A stretch of 34,447 nucleotides of DNA from an uncultured Prevotellaceae bacterium (GTDB taxonomy: Bacteria; Bacteroidota; Bacteroidia; Bacteroidales; Muribaculaceae), in the NCBI GenBank assembly GCA_905207705.1, contig CAJLMA010000016.1, positions 1 to 34,447 of the forward strand. The letters are read 5' to 3'. The notes beneath the pieces are model-generated. The model saw only the letters and a list, made by a program, of their open reading frames with translations, searched no databases and had not been told where the DNA came from. Of the stretch, positions 6,594-14,462 are shown in pieces (within the stretch, counting starts at the first letter, position 1; each line of letters opens with the position of its first letter). The translations under genes and the position numbers were made by a program.

Positions 6594-7131
6594 GTTGCTT
6601 TATTATTTCCATCAGTTGCAAAGCTGTCTTGATAGTCTCGGATTTGTCTTTCAGATGCGAGGCATTGAAAATTATCTCGGCTTTGGAATAATGGCCTATT
6701 CTTTTTGCGAGTCCATCTTTCACAAAGTCGATTAGTTCTTCATCGTTTTTGTTGGCAATCAGCGGTCGTTTGGCTCGTGAACCTGGCAATGCAAGCCGCA
6801 ATGCAAGAATTTCGGGCGGAACATTGAGATAAACCGTCAGCCCGTGCGCCAGCATGAAATCCATGTTGTCAAAGTAACAAGGCGTGCCGCCTCCGCATGC
6901 CACGATTACGTTTTGGAACTCTGCCACCTCGTGTATCATGTTGCATTCTATCGAGCGGAATCCGTCCTCTCCGTCTTTTTCAAAGATTTGTTTTACGGTA
7001 GCGTGGAATCGCGTTTCTATGTATTTGTCGAGATCGATGAATTCACGTTGCATTTCACGGGCAAGTTGCCTGCCGAGGGAACTTTTGCCACTGCCCATGT
7101 ATCCGATTAAAAAAACAGGACGGTTATTCAT
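6571..7131 (-). CDS. aroK: Shikimate kinase
   Basis: Phosphorylates shikimate at the 3-hydroxyl with ATP, in the cytosolic pathway to chorismate and aromatic amino acids. The 186-aa product shows the Walker A loop GYMGSGKSS (residues 10-18), the substrate-binding DLD (33-35), R59 in FRSIE, the GGGT loop (80-83), R122 in the lid (KRPLI) and a C-terminal R144 (KRIGHY). The length is normal for AroK. It is transcribed divergently from the RNase HI gene, with a consensus promoter in the 95-bp gap, and overlaps the downstream small lipoprotein gene. Confidence 0.95.
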   Translation of the reverse strand: MNNRPVFLIGYMGSGKSSLGRQLAREMQREFIDLDKYIETRFHATVKQIFEKDGEDGFRSIECNMIHEVAEFQNVIVACGGGTPCYFDNMDFMLAHGLTVYLNVPPEILALRLALPGSRAKRPLIANKNDEELIDFVKDGLAKRIGHYSKAEIIFNASHLKDKSETIKTALQLMEIIKQHENEAAM

Positions 7132-7170
7132 TGTAAGTTTTTATTAGGCCGGTTGCCGTTAATTGAAGCC

Positions 7171-7203
7171 CAAATGTAGAGAAAAAATATTAACTTTGTC
7201 AAA
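7171..7203 (-). promoter_or_regulatory. Promoter for aroK
   Basis: Read on the minus strand: TTTG (7203-7200), a 21-bp spacer, then TACATTTG (7178-7171), matching the Bacteroidota consensus. The aroK ATG is 40 bp downstream. It interlocks with the divergent -7 element at 7191-7198. Confidence 0.6.
7191..7198 (+). promoter_or_regulatory. -7 element for the RNase HI operon
   Basis: TAACTTTG matches TAnnTTTG and lies 28 bp upstream of the ATG at 7227. A -33 element at normal spacing is not clear (the nearest TTGA is 24 bp away). It lies inside the aroK promoter on the other strand, so the two may compete. Confidence 0.45.
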
Positions 7204-7226
7204 AAAGTAGGCAGGAATTTTTCTGA

Positions 7227-7868
7227 ATGGCAAGTAAATATAAATGGTATGTAGTGTGGGTGGGCGATCACCCGGGCATATATGACAGCTGGGAAGAGTG
7301 CAAGCTGCAAGTGGAGCGGTATCCCAATGCCAGGTATAAGAGTTTCAATTCTAAAGAAGAAGCTATAGAAGCATTCAGAGGCAACACCTCGCAACAAATG
7401 GGCATATTGCGCAGCATCGCGTCGGCCAAGAACCGCGTGGTCAATTATGAAGCTTTCCCCGAAATTGTCCTTGACAGCCTTGCCGTCGATGCCGCATGCA
7501 GTGGCAATCCCGGCGTTATGGAGTATCAAGGCGTGTGGGTAAGGACAGGACAAGTGATTTTTCGCAAAGGCCCGTTTCCTCATGCCACCAATAACATAGG
7601 TGAATTTCTTGCCATAGTGCACGGACTTGCATTATTGAAGCAAAAAGGCCTTTCAGTGCCGATTTACAGCGACAGCAAGACGGCTCAAGCTTGGGTTCGT
7701 GACCGAAAGTGCAAAAGCCAATTGATTAAGGATAGCCGTAATGCCGCGCTGTTTGACATTGTTGAGCGGGCAGAGCTTTGGCTCAATAACAACACTTATA
7801 ATAATCGCATAATAAAGTGGAAAACAGAAGAGTGGGGAGAGATTCCTGCCGACTTTGGTAGAAAATAA
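7227..7868 (+). CDS. rnhA: Ribonuclease HI with N-terminal viroplasmin-like domain
   Basis: Degrades the RNA strand of RNA-DNA hybrids. The 213-aa product has two parts. Residues 5-50 form a caulimovirus viroplasmin/RNase H N-terminal domain (KWYVVWVGDHPGIYDSWEEC, then YKSFNSKEEAIEAF), which binds the hybrid. Residues ~80-213 form the catalytic domain with the DEDD set D88 (VDAACSGNPG), E126 (NNIGEFLAIVHGL), D149 (YSDSKTA) and D209 (ADFGRK). All four acidic residues are present, so it should be active. It is the first gene of a probable three-gene unit with the zinc-ribbon protein 18 bp downstream. Confidence 0.93.
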   Translation: MASKYKWYVVWVGDHPGIYDSWEECKLQVERYPNARYKSFNSKEEAIEAFRGNTSQQMGILRSIASAKNRVVNYEAFPEIVLDSLAVDAACSGNPGVMEYQGVWVRTGQVIFRKGPFPHATNNIGEFLAIVHGLALLKQKGLSVPIYSDSKTAQAWVRDRKCKSQLIKDSRNAALFDIVERAELWLNNNTYNNRIIKWKTEEWGEIPADFGRK

Positions 7869-7875
7869 AAATCGT

Positions 7876-7882
7876 AGGAGGT
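7876..7882 (+). promoter_or_regulatory. Strong Shine-Dalgarno sequence
   Basis: AGGAGGT ends 4 bases before the ATG at 7887. Bacteroidota rarely rely on Shine-Dalgarno pairing and the other starts in this window lack such a site, so this perfect match stands out. It also fixes the start of the zinc-ribbon gene. Confidence 0.7.
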
Positions 7883-7886
7883 AAAA

Positions 7887-9320
7887 ATGGCTGTAAACAA
7901 GTGTCCTAAATGTGGAAATATGCTTCCTGCCGGTGCCGTTTATTGCGGCAAGTGTGGAGCAAGCCTTCTTGCCGGCATGAGGAAATGCCCGGAATGCCAT
8001 AGGTTTGTACCTGCCAAATCGGTTTTTTGCCCTTTGTGCGGAAAAATGATAAGGAATGATTTTGCTCCAGAACCTGTCATGACTGAACCTGTAACCGATG
8101 ACAAGAATGTCGAGAAGAAGGAACACATGGTTGCGGAAGAGGTTGAAAAGCAGCCTAAAAAAGAAAGGAAGCCGGTAGTAAACATCAGTCGTGAAGAAGT
8201 AGCCGATTATAAACATACATCATCAAAGAACAGCGGACGTAAAAATAAGTTCATCAGCCTGGCTTTGGTACTGGTGATAGTGGTACTTGTGGTTGCTGTG
8301 TATGACTGGAGCAGTGCATCCAATGAGTCTGGAAAAGAACAGAATTTTTCTGGCGAATTGTCTCAGCCCGAGATGGTTGAGATGAGCATGGATGAGGCTG
8401 CCGAGATTTATAGGAATGTGGTAATGTCGCATAGTGATACCGAGTCGCAATTTGGAATCGCATCTTATTCAAACTTGCGTGGCAAAGAACGAATTGTAGG
8501 TATTGATTTCGGTTCGGACGGGCGGCGCAGGTCGCATTACAGGATAATGGAATTGGCGCATTTGGATGAAGAATGGCGAGGACTTGGCGAAGTCGTAAAA
8601 AACATTGATGGCGGCTCAATTATATTTGATCGCGATGTCCTTGGGCTTGCCGGAGAAAATATTCCGCGCATAATGGAGCTTGACGGTAAATTGTATTTTT
8701 ACTTTGTGTACCTTGTTGTCCCGTTTAAGGAGAACGCTTCAGATGTCGAGTGCCACCTCATGCCGTCACTATACAACATAGAAACAAAGGATGTGATTCA
8801 AGCCGATTTTGTCTGCAGGCCTGTGACCCGTAATGGTTCGCAAATGTATCGTGGCAAATTGTCCGGGAGCCGGGAAACACCCGAGTTCAGATTCCTGAGC
8901 AAAGAACTGTCAAATTATTCGATAATTTACAGGCCTACGGCCGAAGATATAGAAGCCGAGTCTCCTGAAAATGCTGTGAAGAAGTGGACAACTGACAATG
9001 AGAAGGCTTTACAAGAGCTTAAAGATGCAGATGTTGCAAGTACAACATTTGTCATAACACGGTATGACTCGCCGCTGTTTTCTCGCAATGATGTCGATAC
9101 AGAGTCGCTTGTCGAGAGTGGAGATTACATGTTTTATGTCACTTATGCAGGAGCCGTATTCGGCTACAATAGGTCAACCCGTGAATTTTTTATCGCTTAT
9201 GTTGACGCGAATGGCAACAAGCCTGTCATCGACATCAAGCCAAACGGCCTGTTGCATGTGACGGCCGGAGATATGGATTTTGATTTTGAGCCGGTTTCTT
9301 GCAAAGTTGTAAAAAATTGA
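7887..9320 (+). CDS. Membrane protein with two N-terminal zinc ribbons and a large extracytoplasmic domain
   Basis: A 477-aa protein. Two zinc ribbons stand at the N-terminus: C6-C9/C20-C23 and C34-C37/C48-C51, each CPxC...CxxC. An acidic/basic linker (55-120) follows, then one transmembrane helix (about 122-139, FISLALVLVIVVLVVAVY). The remaining ~330 residues should lie in the periplasm if the zinc ribbons are cytoplasmic. That part shows no motif I can name; it contains repeated beta-rich segments such as DGKLYFYFVYLVVPF and SGDYMFYVTYAGAVFGYN. It is followed 7 bp later by a tail-anchored, kinase-like small protein, suggesting the two work together, perhaps sensing something across the membrane (inference). 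Translation starts from an unusually strong Shine-Dalgarno site. Confidence 0.8.
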   Translation: MAVNKCPKCGNMLPAGAVYCGKCGASLLAGMRKCPECHRFVPAKSVFCPLCGKMIRNDFAPEPVMTEPVTDDKNVEKKEHMVAEEVEKQPKKERKPVVNISREEVADYKHTSSKNSGRKNKFISLALVLVIVVLVVAVYDWSSASNESGKEQNFSGELSQPEMVEMSMDEAAEIYRNVVMSHSDTESQFGIASYSNLRGKERIVGIDFGSDGRRRSHYRIMELAHLDEEWRGLGEVVKNIDGGSIIFDRDVLGLAGENIPRIMELDGKLYFYFVYLVVPFKENASDVECHLMPSLYNIETKDVIQADFVCRPVTRNGSQMYRGKLSGSRETPEFRFLSKELSNYSIIYRPTAEDIEAESPENAVKKWTTDNEKALQELKDADVASTTFVITRYDSPLFSRNDVDTESLVESGDYMFYVTYAGAVFGYNRSTREFFIAYVDANGNKPVIDIKPNGLLHVTAGDMDFDFEPVSCKVVKN

Positions 9321-9327
9321 TGATTTT

Positions 9328-9774
9328 ATGGAAGAAGGACGTTTTATTCCAATATCGGATTATGTAAGGTCACATGAAAATATGCCCATGTACACGGTAG
9401 ACTTGTTGCTTCATCAAGTGCTCGGTGAAATAGCACAGTGGAGAATAGATAATCCCGACGAGTCCGGTTGCGTGGGTCTGGGAAACATATATGTCGACGA
9501 GGAGCAACCCTACAGGGTAAAAATATCGGGTGTTGACAAGAATTGTGATGACGATGTGAAAAACTACGGGGAGGTTCTTGCCTCGTTGCTCGGGATGCTC
9601 AATGTTCAGCACAAGCGAGCCCATAGGATTGCCAATGCTTGCCGCAAAGGCGATTTCGCGAATCTGGGCGAAGTCATGCTTGCCGTGGAGAAGCGCGATT
9701 CCAACTCGATATATATTATCTTGATTGCCATAATAGTGATAATGATTTCAATGCTTGCATGGCTTAATAGTTGA
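9328..9774 (+). CDS. Tail-anchored protein resembling a degenerate kinase C-lobe
   Basis: A 148-aa protein with a C-terminal membrane anchor (residues ~128-146, IYIILIAIIVIMISMLAWL) and no signal peptide, so the body is cytoplasmic. The order of elements resembles the C-lobe of protein kinases: a helix (VDLLLHQVLGEIAQWRID), then GLGNIYVDE (50-58) where kinases have xPxNILVDE, VKISGVD (64-70) in place of the DFG strand, and DDVKNYGEVLASLLG (75-89) matching the DVYSLGVLLYELLTG helix. A final helix (RIANACRKGDFANLGEVMLAV) resembles the kinase end. The HRD and DFG residues and the whole N-lobe are missing, so it cannot be an active kinase. This reading is a pattern comparison, not a proven homology. 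It pairs with the zinc-ribbon membrane protein just upstream. Confidence 0.65.
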   Translation: MEEGRFIPISDYVRSHENMPMYTVDLLLHQVLGEIAQWRIDNPDESGCVGLGNIYVDEEQPYRVKISGVDKNCDDDVKNYGEVLASLLGMLNVQHKRAHRIANACRKGDFANLGEVMLAVEKRDSNSIYIILIAIIVIMISMLAWLNS

Positions 9775-9867
9775 TGAAAATGCAATTAAATAAGCACAAA
9801 ACGAATGAGAATGCAACATTAAAGGTAAAAATTATAGCAAATGGGTTTAAGGCATTCAAATAATGAC

Positions 9868-9875
9868 TAAATTTG
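9868..9875 (+). promoter_or_regulatory. -7 element upstream of the GNAT-like gene
   Basis: TAAATTTG fits TAnnTTTG and ends 22 bp before the ATG at 9898. A weak TTTA lies 18 bp upstream (9846-9849). It supports a separate transcript from the preceding zinc-ribbon/kinase-like pair. Confidence 0.5.
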
Positions 9876-9897
9876 CACTCTAAAAAATTCCAGAATC

Positions 9898-11031
9898 ATG
9901 GCTATTGAAATACGCGAAGTTTCACCAATAAAAAAGGAATTGCTGAAATTTGTGCATTATCCTATTGACAATCTTTACAAGGACAATAAATATTATGTTC
10001 CGGCACTCGTACTTGATGAGGTGGGAACTTTGACGCCCGAGCAGAATCCGGCTTTCGATTTCTGCGAAAGCGTGTATTACATGGCTTATAAAGACGGGAA
10101 ACCTGCCGGTCGCATAGCCGGCATCATAAACAATGCCGTAAATGAGAAAACAGGCGAAAAGGACTTGCGTTTTGGATTTGTCGATTTCATAGATGACAAG
10201 GAAGTGAGTGGCAAGTTGTTTGAAGCTGTTGAAAAATGGGGAAAGGCACGAGGAATGAAGCGTATGGTGGGGCCTCTCGGTTTTACCGACATGGATCCCG
10301 AAGGATTGCTCGTGGAAGGCTACGACCAAGTGGGCACCATGGCTACAATATACAATTATCCATATTATGTGGACCATGTAGAATCTTTGGGCTTCAAGAG
10401 AGAAATTGATTGGGTGGAATTCAAGATCTATGTGCCTGATGCCATACCTGAAAAGCATAAAAGGATAAGCGACATAATTAGCCGTAAATATGAATTACAG
10501 ACAATCAAGTACACGAGCGCTAAGAAACTCGTGCGTGATTACGGGCAGGCTATTTTCAATCTTATAAATGAGGCTTATATGAACCTGTATGGGTATTCAC
10601 CGCTCACTCCTAAGCAGATTGACCATTACATAAAGATGTATGTACCCATATTGAGGCTTGAAAACGTATCGCTCATAATAGACAAGAACCGCGAACTTGT
10701 GGGAGTCGGCATCGCATTGCCCTCGATGTCTAAAGCATTGATAAGCGGTCGAGGGAAGATGTTCCCTATGGGCTGGTTGCAATATTTGAAAGCCTTGAAA
10801 GGACGTAATAATGTCGTAGACTTGATGCTTGTCGCCATAAAGCCCGAATATCAAAGCAAGGGCGTAAACGCATTGTTGTTTACCGACTTGATTCCGTATT
10901 TCATCAAGAACGGTTATGAATATGCCGAGAGCAACCCTGAACTCGAAGACAACCAGAAAGTCCAGTCGCAGTGGCAGTATTTTAAGACCGAGCAGCATAA
11001 GCGCAGAAGAGCTTACATAAAAGACATTTAA
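9898..11031 (+). CDS. GNAT-like acetyltransferase family protein
   Basis: A 377-aa cytoplasmic protein. The segment SVYYMAYKDGKPAGRIAGII (about residues 60-79) and the later VDLMLVAIKPEYQSKGVNAL (about 309-328) are typical of GNAT-fold strands beta4/alpha3, where the acetyl-CoA pyrophosphate binds (Q/R-x-x-G-x-G/A is here QSKGVNA). The length fits a two-lobe GNAT family that is widespread in Bacteroidales and annotated only as N-acetyltransferase-like. The acceptor substrate is not known. The gene has its own -7 element and is followed by a good hairpin terminator, so it is probably monocistronic. Confidence 0.75.
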   Translation: MAIEIREVSPIKKELLKFVHYPIDNLYKDNKYYVPALVLDEVGTLTPEQNPAFDFCESVYYMAYKDGKPAGRIAGIINNAVNEKTGEKDLRFGFVDFIDDKEVSGKLFEAVEKWGKARGMKRMVGPLGFTDMDPEGLLVEGYDQVGTMATIYNYPYYVDHVESLGFKREIDWVEFKIYVPDAIPEKHKRISDIISRKYELQTIKYTSAKKLVRDYGQAIFNLINEAYMNLYGYSPLTPKQIDHYIKMYVPILRLENVSLIIDKNRELVGVGIALPSMSKALISGRGKMFPMGWLQYLKALKGRNNVVDLMLVAIKPEYQSKGVNALLFTDLIPYFIKNGYEYAESNPELEDNQKVQSQWQYFKTEQHKRRRAYIKDI

Positions 11032-11045
11032 TGACTTTCCATAAT

Positions 11046-11076
11046 ATCTCCGTTTAATAGCGGAGATTTATTTTTT
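11046..11076 (+). terminator. Rho-independent terminator after the GNAT-like gene
   Basis: Stem ATCTCCG (11046-11052) pairs with CGGAGAT (11061-11067) around an 8-base loop, followed by TTATTTTTT. It lies 15 bp after the GNAT-like stop and only 20 bp before the next ATG, so read-through or attenuation into the DUF4249 gene is possible. Confidence 0.75.
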
Positions 11077-11096
11077 GATACAAACGAGGGAAAAAG

Positions 11097-12119
11097 ATGA
11101 TTAAGAAACATGGCTTGATTGTATGTATGGTCGGCTCATGTGTGTCATTGACATCATGCTATTCCGATATACATTTTGAGGGTCTTATGCCCGAGCCGGT
11201 GCCTGTGATAAACGCGATAGCTTCAACCGACACCGTGGTGCTGGCGAGCGTAAGCCGCACTTATACCGAGGACGATGACGTTCATGATCTTTATGTCAAG
11301 GATGCCGATGTGGTATTGAACGTGAACGGTGGCGAGTTGACGGAGAAAATGACCATGGTGGAATTTGATACAGTATCCAATACGAGAGTTCCTATTCATG
11401 TAGTGGCTTACAGGTCAGACTATCGGCCAAAAGTGGGAGACCGTCTGGATATAACGGCGACAACTCCTTATGGCGTTGCCAAGGCGAGCGACCATGTGCC
11501 TGAACCTGTGTCGATACAGGGCATCGAAACGAGTTTCAATTATAAGGTGGTTCCCGGAATTACCGTTGACGGCAATACGATTGTCTCTTATTACAACAAG
11601 GTGTGCGACGTGACTTACCATGTTAAATTCCATGACCCGGCCGGCGTGAAGAATTATTACTTTGTAAATGTGGTTTCGGCTGATGCCGATTATTATGGAT
11701 TTTCGCATTATATAGATTATGTTGATCCTTTGTTTTCGATGCAGAACCAAGACATAACCGACATCGGCAATGAAGGGCTTCGCAACGGGTGGGGATGGAC
11801 ATTCAGCGACGAGACCATCGACGGCCTCGATTATTCATTGGCATTGAGGGATTCAGATTACCCTGTCGATGATGATCAAGAAAATTCACAGTATGACGTA
11901 AGGGTTCTCATCAAGTTGTATTCAATTTCGGAGGATTACTATAAATACTTGCGCAGCGTCTTGAAGGATGAACAGCGCGAGGAATCGGCGATAGGCGACA
12001 TCGGGATACTCGAACCAGTTGTCATCTTCTCCAATGTGGACGGAGGGACAGGCATATTCGGAGCTTACAGCGTCGATGAAGCATTTGTGGAATTTAAGAT
12101 AGAGAACAATGAAGACTAA
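11097..12119 (+). CDS. DUF4249 family outer-membrane lipoprotein
   Basis: A 340-aa protein with a signal peptide and lipobox at LTSC (residues ~18-21), so probably an SPII lipoprotein. The body fits DUF4249: PVPVINAIASTDTVVLASVSRTY near the mature N-terminus, then VKDADVVLNVNGG and later YDVRVLIKLYSISEDYYKYL. DUF4249 proteins are usually encoded next to a TonB-dependent receptor and are thought to be its surface partner. That holds here: the receptor gene starts inside this gene's last codons (11-bp overlap). The ligand is unknown. No clear promoter fits between the upstream terminator hairpin and the ATG. Confidence 0.88.
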   Translation: MIKKHGLIVCMVGSCVSLTSCYSDIHFEGLMPEPVPVINAIASTDTVVLASVSRTYTEDDDVHDLYVKDADVVLNVNGGELTEKMTMVEFDTVSNTRVPIHVVAYRSDYRPKVGDRLDITATTPYGVAKASDHVPEPVSIQGIETSFNYKVVPGITVDGNTIVSYYNKVCDVTYHVKFHDPAGVKNYYFVNVVSADADYYGFSHYIDYVDPLFSMQNQDITDIGNEGLRNGWGWTFSDETIDGLDYSLALRDSDYPVDDDQENSQYDVRVLIKLYSISEDYYKYLRSVLKDEQREESAIGDIGILEPVVIFSNVDGGTGIFGAYSVDEAFVEFKIENNED

Positions 12120-14331
12120 GATGCTCGCGTGTGCCGCTATGTCAATTTTACTGGCTGCGGCTTCTGTAAAGGGACAGAACAAGTCTTTACCTGCCGATAC
12201 TACCGATTTCCTTGACGAAGGGGTGGTCTTGCCCGAATTGGAAGTTGGTGGAACTGACTCGGGTCGTTCAAATTCGCAATCGCTCGATGCCGGCGTGGTA
12301 AAACTTGACAAAGAACACCTGTTGAACATGCCTACAATGACAGGCGAGCCTGATATAATAAAAGCTTTTACCATGCAGCCGGGAGTTTCGGAGGGAGTTG
12401 AGGGATTCTCCGGATTATTTGTCAGGGGAGGGACAAATGACCAGAACCTTATTATGCTCGATGGCGTTCCTTTGTACCAGATAAGTCATCTCGGAGGATT
12501 GTTTTCTTCATTCAACGTTGAAATAGTTGACAATGCCACGTTCTATAAAGCCGCTTTCCCGGCAATGTATGGTGGCAGGTTATCGAGCGTAGTTGATATA
12601 ACTACCCGAAAACCCGACTTCAAGGAGTATCACGGAGCCTTGTCGTTGGGGTTGACGTCGGGCATGGCACATATAACCGGCCCGATTTTTAAAGGTAAGA
12701 CGGCATTCGACGTTTCGGTAAGGCGTTCGTGGTTTGACGTGTTGACGGCTCCAGCTCTTGCCATTTTGAACAAGATAAACGAGGATGACGGAAAGAAGAC
12801 CATTGCGCGATACGCATTTACCGACATAAATGCCCGAATAGATCATCGTTTCGGTGACGGCAATGTGCTGCGGGCTAATTTCTATTGGGGTAACGACCTG
12901 TTTAAATTCGGCAATGAAGAATTTTCGGTAAGCGATGAAGAGTCTAATTACCTTGAAAGGAATGTAGACAAATTGAGCTGGGGTAACACCATGTTTTCAG
13001 TTTCATGGGATTATCGTTATAACGATTACTTGAAATCGTCGATTACGGCTTCATATACGCGTTATAAATCAAGGTATTACAGGGAATCAATTGAGGAAGA
13101 TGATGAAGAAAGGGCGCAGTCTGACAGAACTGATGTAAACTCGGTGGATGACAATTCTCTGTATGCCCGTTGGAAATACTCTCGCAATGACTACGATTTG
13201 CATTTTGGTGCATTTTATGTCAATCACAACTTTCTGCCGTCGCAGGTGGAATTTAATTCGGAACAAACTCATAAGGCCTTTCAGAATTACCGTATTCATG
13301 CCAATGAAACGGGGGTATATGCCGATTTCAGGTGGGAGCCGGTGCATTGGTTTGGCGTTGATGCAGGATTGAGGATGGCAGCCATAAGCATCTATAACAA
13401 ATGGGATGTTTCGGTAGAGCCACGCTTCCTTGCTCGATTCACACTTTTGCCTCGATTCAGTTTCAAGGCCAATTATGCAAGGATGCGGCAATTTGTGCAG
13501 CAGGTGAGCGACAGTTATGTGAATCTGCCCACCGACAACTGGATGCCTATGGACGAGGAGGCCGGTCCGCTGACAAGCGACCAAGTGGGTGGAGGATTTT
13601 ATTATGACATGCCCGACATGGAATGGTCGTTTGCCGTTGAGGGTTACTATAAGTGGCTCGATGGGGTTGCCGAGGTGAATGACGATTATTCTTACGGCTA
13701 TGACAAAATGCAAAACATAGAATACGGGAAGGGCAACGCATACGGAGCAGAAGTGACCGTCACTCGCAACAGCGGACGGTTGACAGGGAGCTTCAGTTAC
13801 GGATTGATGTGGGCCAATCGTCGCATTCCGGGCATAAATGAAGGGAAATGGTATCCGGCAAAATTCGACAACCGTCATAAAATAAACATTGTGGTGAATT
13901 ACAAGTTGAATGAGCGCATAGAACTTAATGCATCGTGGGTATATGCCACAGGCAACAGAATGACGGTGCCTGTCGGGATGTATCAAGGATTTCAGGACAC
14001 ATATTTCCCAGGAAGTATTGTTCCGCAACCCGGAGATGACATGGATCATGGCTTGGGATTGAAATATTATAATGGGCGAAACAACGTAAGACTGCCGGGT
14101 TATCATCGTCTTGACGTGAGTTCATCGTTCACGCGCCAGTTGGGCAACGGTCACAAGGGAGTTTGGCGCGTTGGGCTTTACAATGCTTATTGCAAGATGA
14201 ATCCGATAGTGGTGCGCAGGCAGGAGATGATTGGGTTTAACGGTAATCTGGACAGGCCGTGGAATGTTTATTATGAGACATTTTCCATATTCCCGATAAT
14301 CCCCAACGTTTCCTACACATATTATTTCTGA
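12109..14331 (+). CDS. TonB-dependent receptor partnered with DUF4249 lipoprotein
   Basis: A 740-aa outer-membrane beta-barrel receptor. Residues ~1-22 are a signal peptide (MKTKMLACAAMSILLAAASV). The plug follows almost at once (about 55-170: SGLFVRGGTNDQNLIMLDGV, LFSSFNVEIVDNATFYKAAF, YGGRLSSVVDITTR). A ~560-residue barrel ends in the aromatic SYTYYF. Relatives of this type generally carry a carboxypeptidase-regulatory-like beta-sandwich before the plug; here only ~35 residues lie between the signal peptide and the plug, so that domain is absent. It forms a two-gene unit with the DUF4249 gene (11-bp overlap). It probably imports a small ligand using TonB energy; identity unknown. Confidence 0.9.
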   Translation: MKTKMLACAAMSILLAAASVKGQNKSLPADTTDFLDEGVVLPELEVGGTDSGRSNSQSLDAGVVKLDKEHLLNMPTMTGEPDIIKAFTMQPGVSEGVEGFSGLFVRGGTNDQNLIMLDGVPLYQISHLGGLFSSFNVEIVDNATFYKAAFPAMYGGRLSSVVDITTRKPDFKEYHGALSLGLTSGMAHITGPIFKGKTAFDVSVRRSWFDVLTAPALAILNKINEDDGKKTIARYAFTDINARIDHRFGDGNVLRANFYWGNDLFKFGNEEFSVSDEESNYLERNVDKLSWGNTMFSVSWDYRYNDYLKSSITASYTRYKSRYYRESIEEDDEERAQSDRTDVNSVDDNSLYARWKYSRNDYDLHFGAFYVNHNFLPSQVEFNSEQTHKAFQNYRIHANETGVYADFRWEPVHWFGVDAGLRMAAISIYNKWDVSVEPRFLARFTLLPRFSFKANYARMRQFVQQVSDSYVNLPTDNWMPMDEEAGPLTSDQVGGGFYYDMPDMEWSFAVEGYYKWLDGVAEVNDDYSYGYDKMQNIEYGKGNAYGAEVTVTRNSGRLTGSFSYGLMWANRRIPGINEGKWYPAKFDNRHKINIVVNYKLNERIELNASWVYATGNRMTVPVGMYQGFQDTYFPGSIVPQPGDDMDHGLGLKYYNGRNNVRLPGYHRLDVSSSFTRQLGNGHKGVWRVGLYNAYCKMNPIVVRRQEMIGFNGNLDRPWNVYYETFSIFPIIPNVSYTYYF

Positions 14332-14432
14332 AACAGGTGCCTTATGGGCCGGAATTACAGGTCGCAGGGGAAAGTTTTGAAATTTGAACAATTACAGATG
14401 GTTGCAAAAAGGATAGTGTGGCGAATTTTTTG

Positions 14433-14440
14433 TAATTTTG
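14433..14440 (+). promoter_or_regulatory. -7 element for metG
   Basis: TAATTTTG matches TAnnTTTG and ends 22 bp before the metG ATG. No convincing -33 element at 19-21 bp was found. Confidence 0.4.
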
Positions 14441-14462
14441 TGCTTTAAATAATAAGTACAAG

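Noticed and set aside
13087..14106. A 339-codon minus-strand frame opposite the DUF4249-linked receptor
   Set aside because: Antisense to an unmistakable receptor barrel; composition is rich in His, Ile and Arg with no domain logic or signal.
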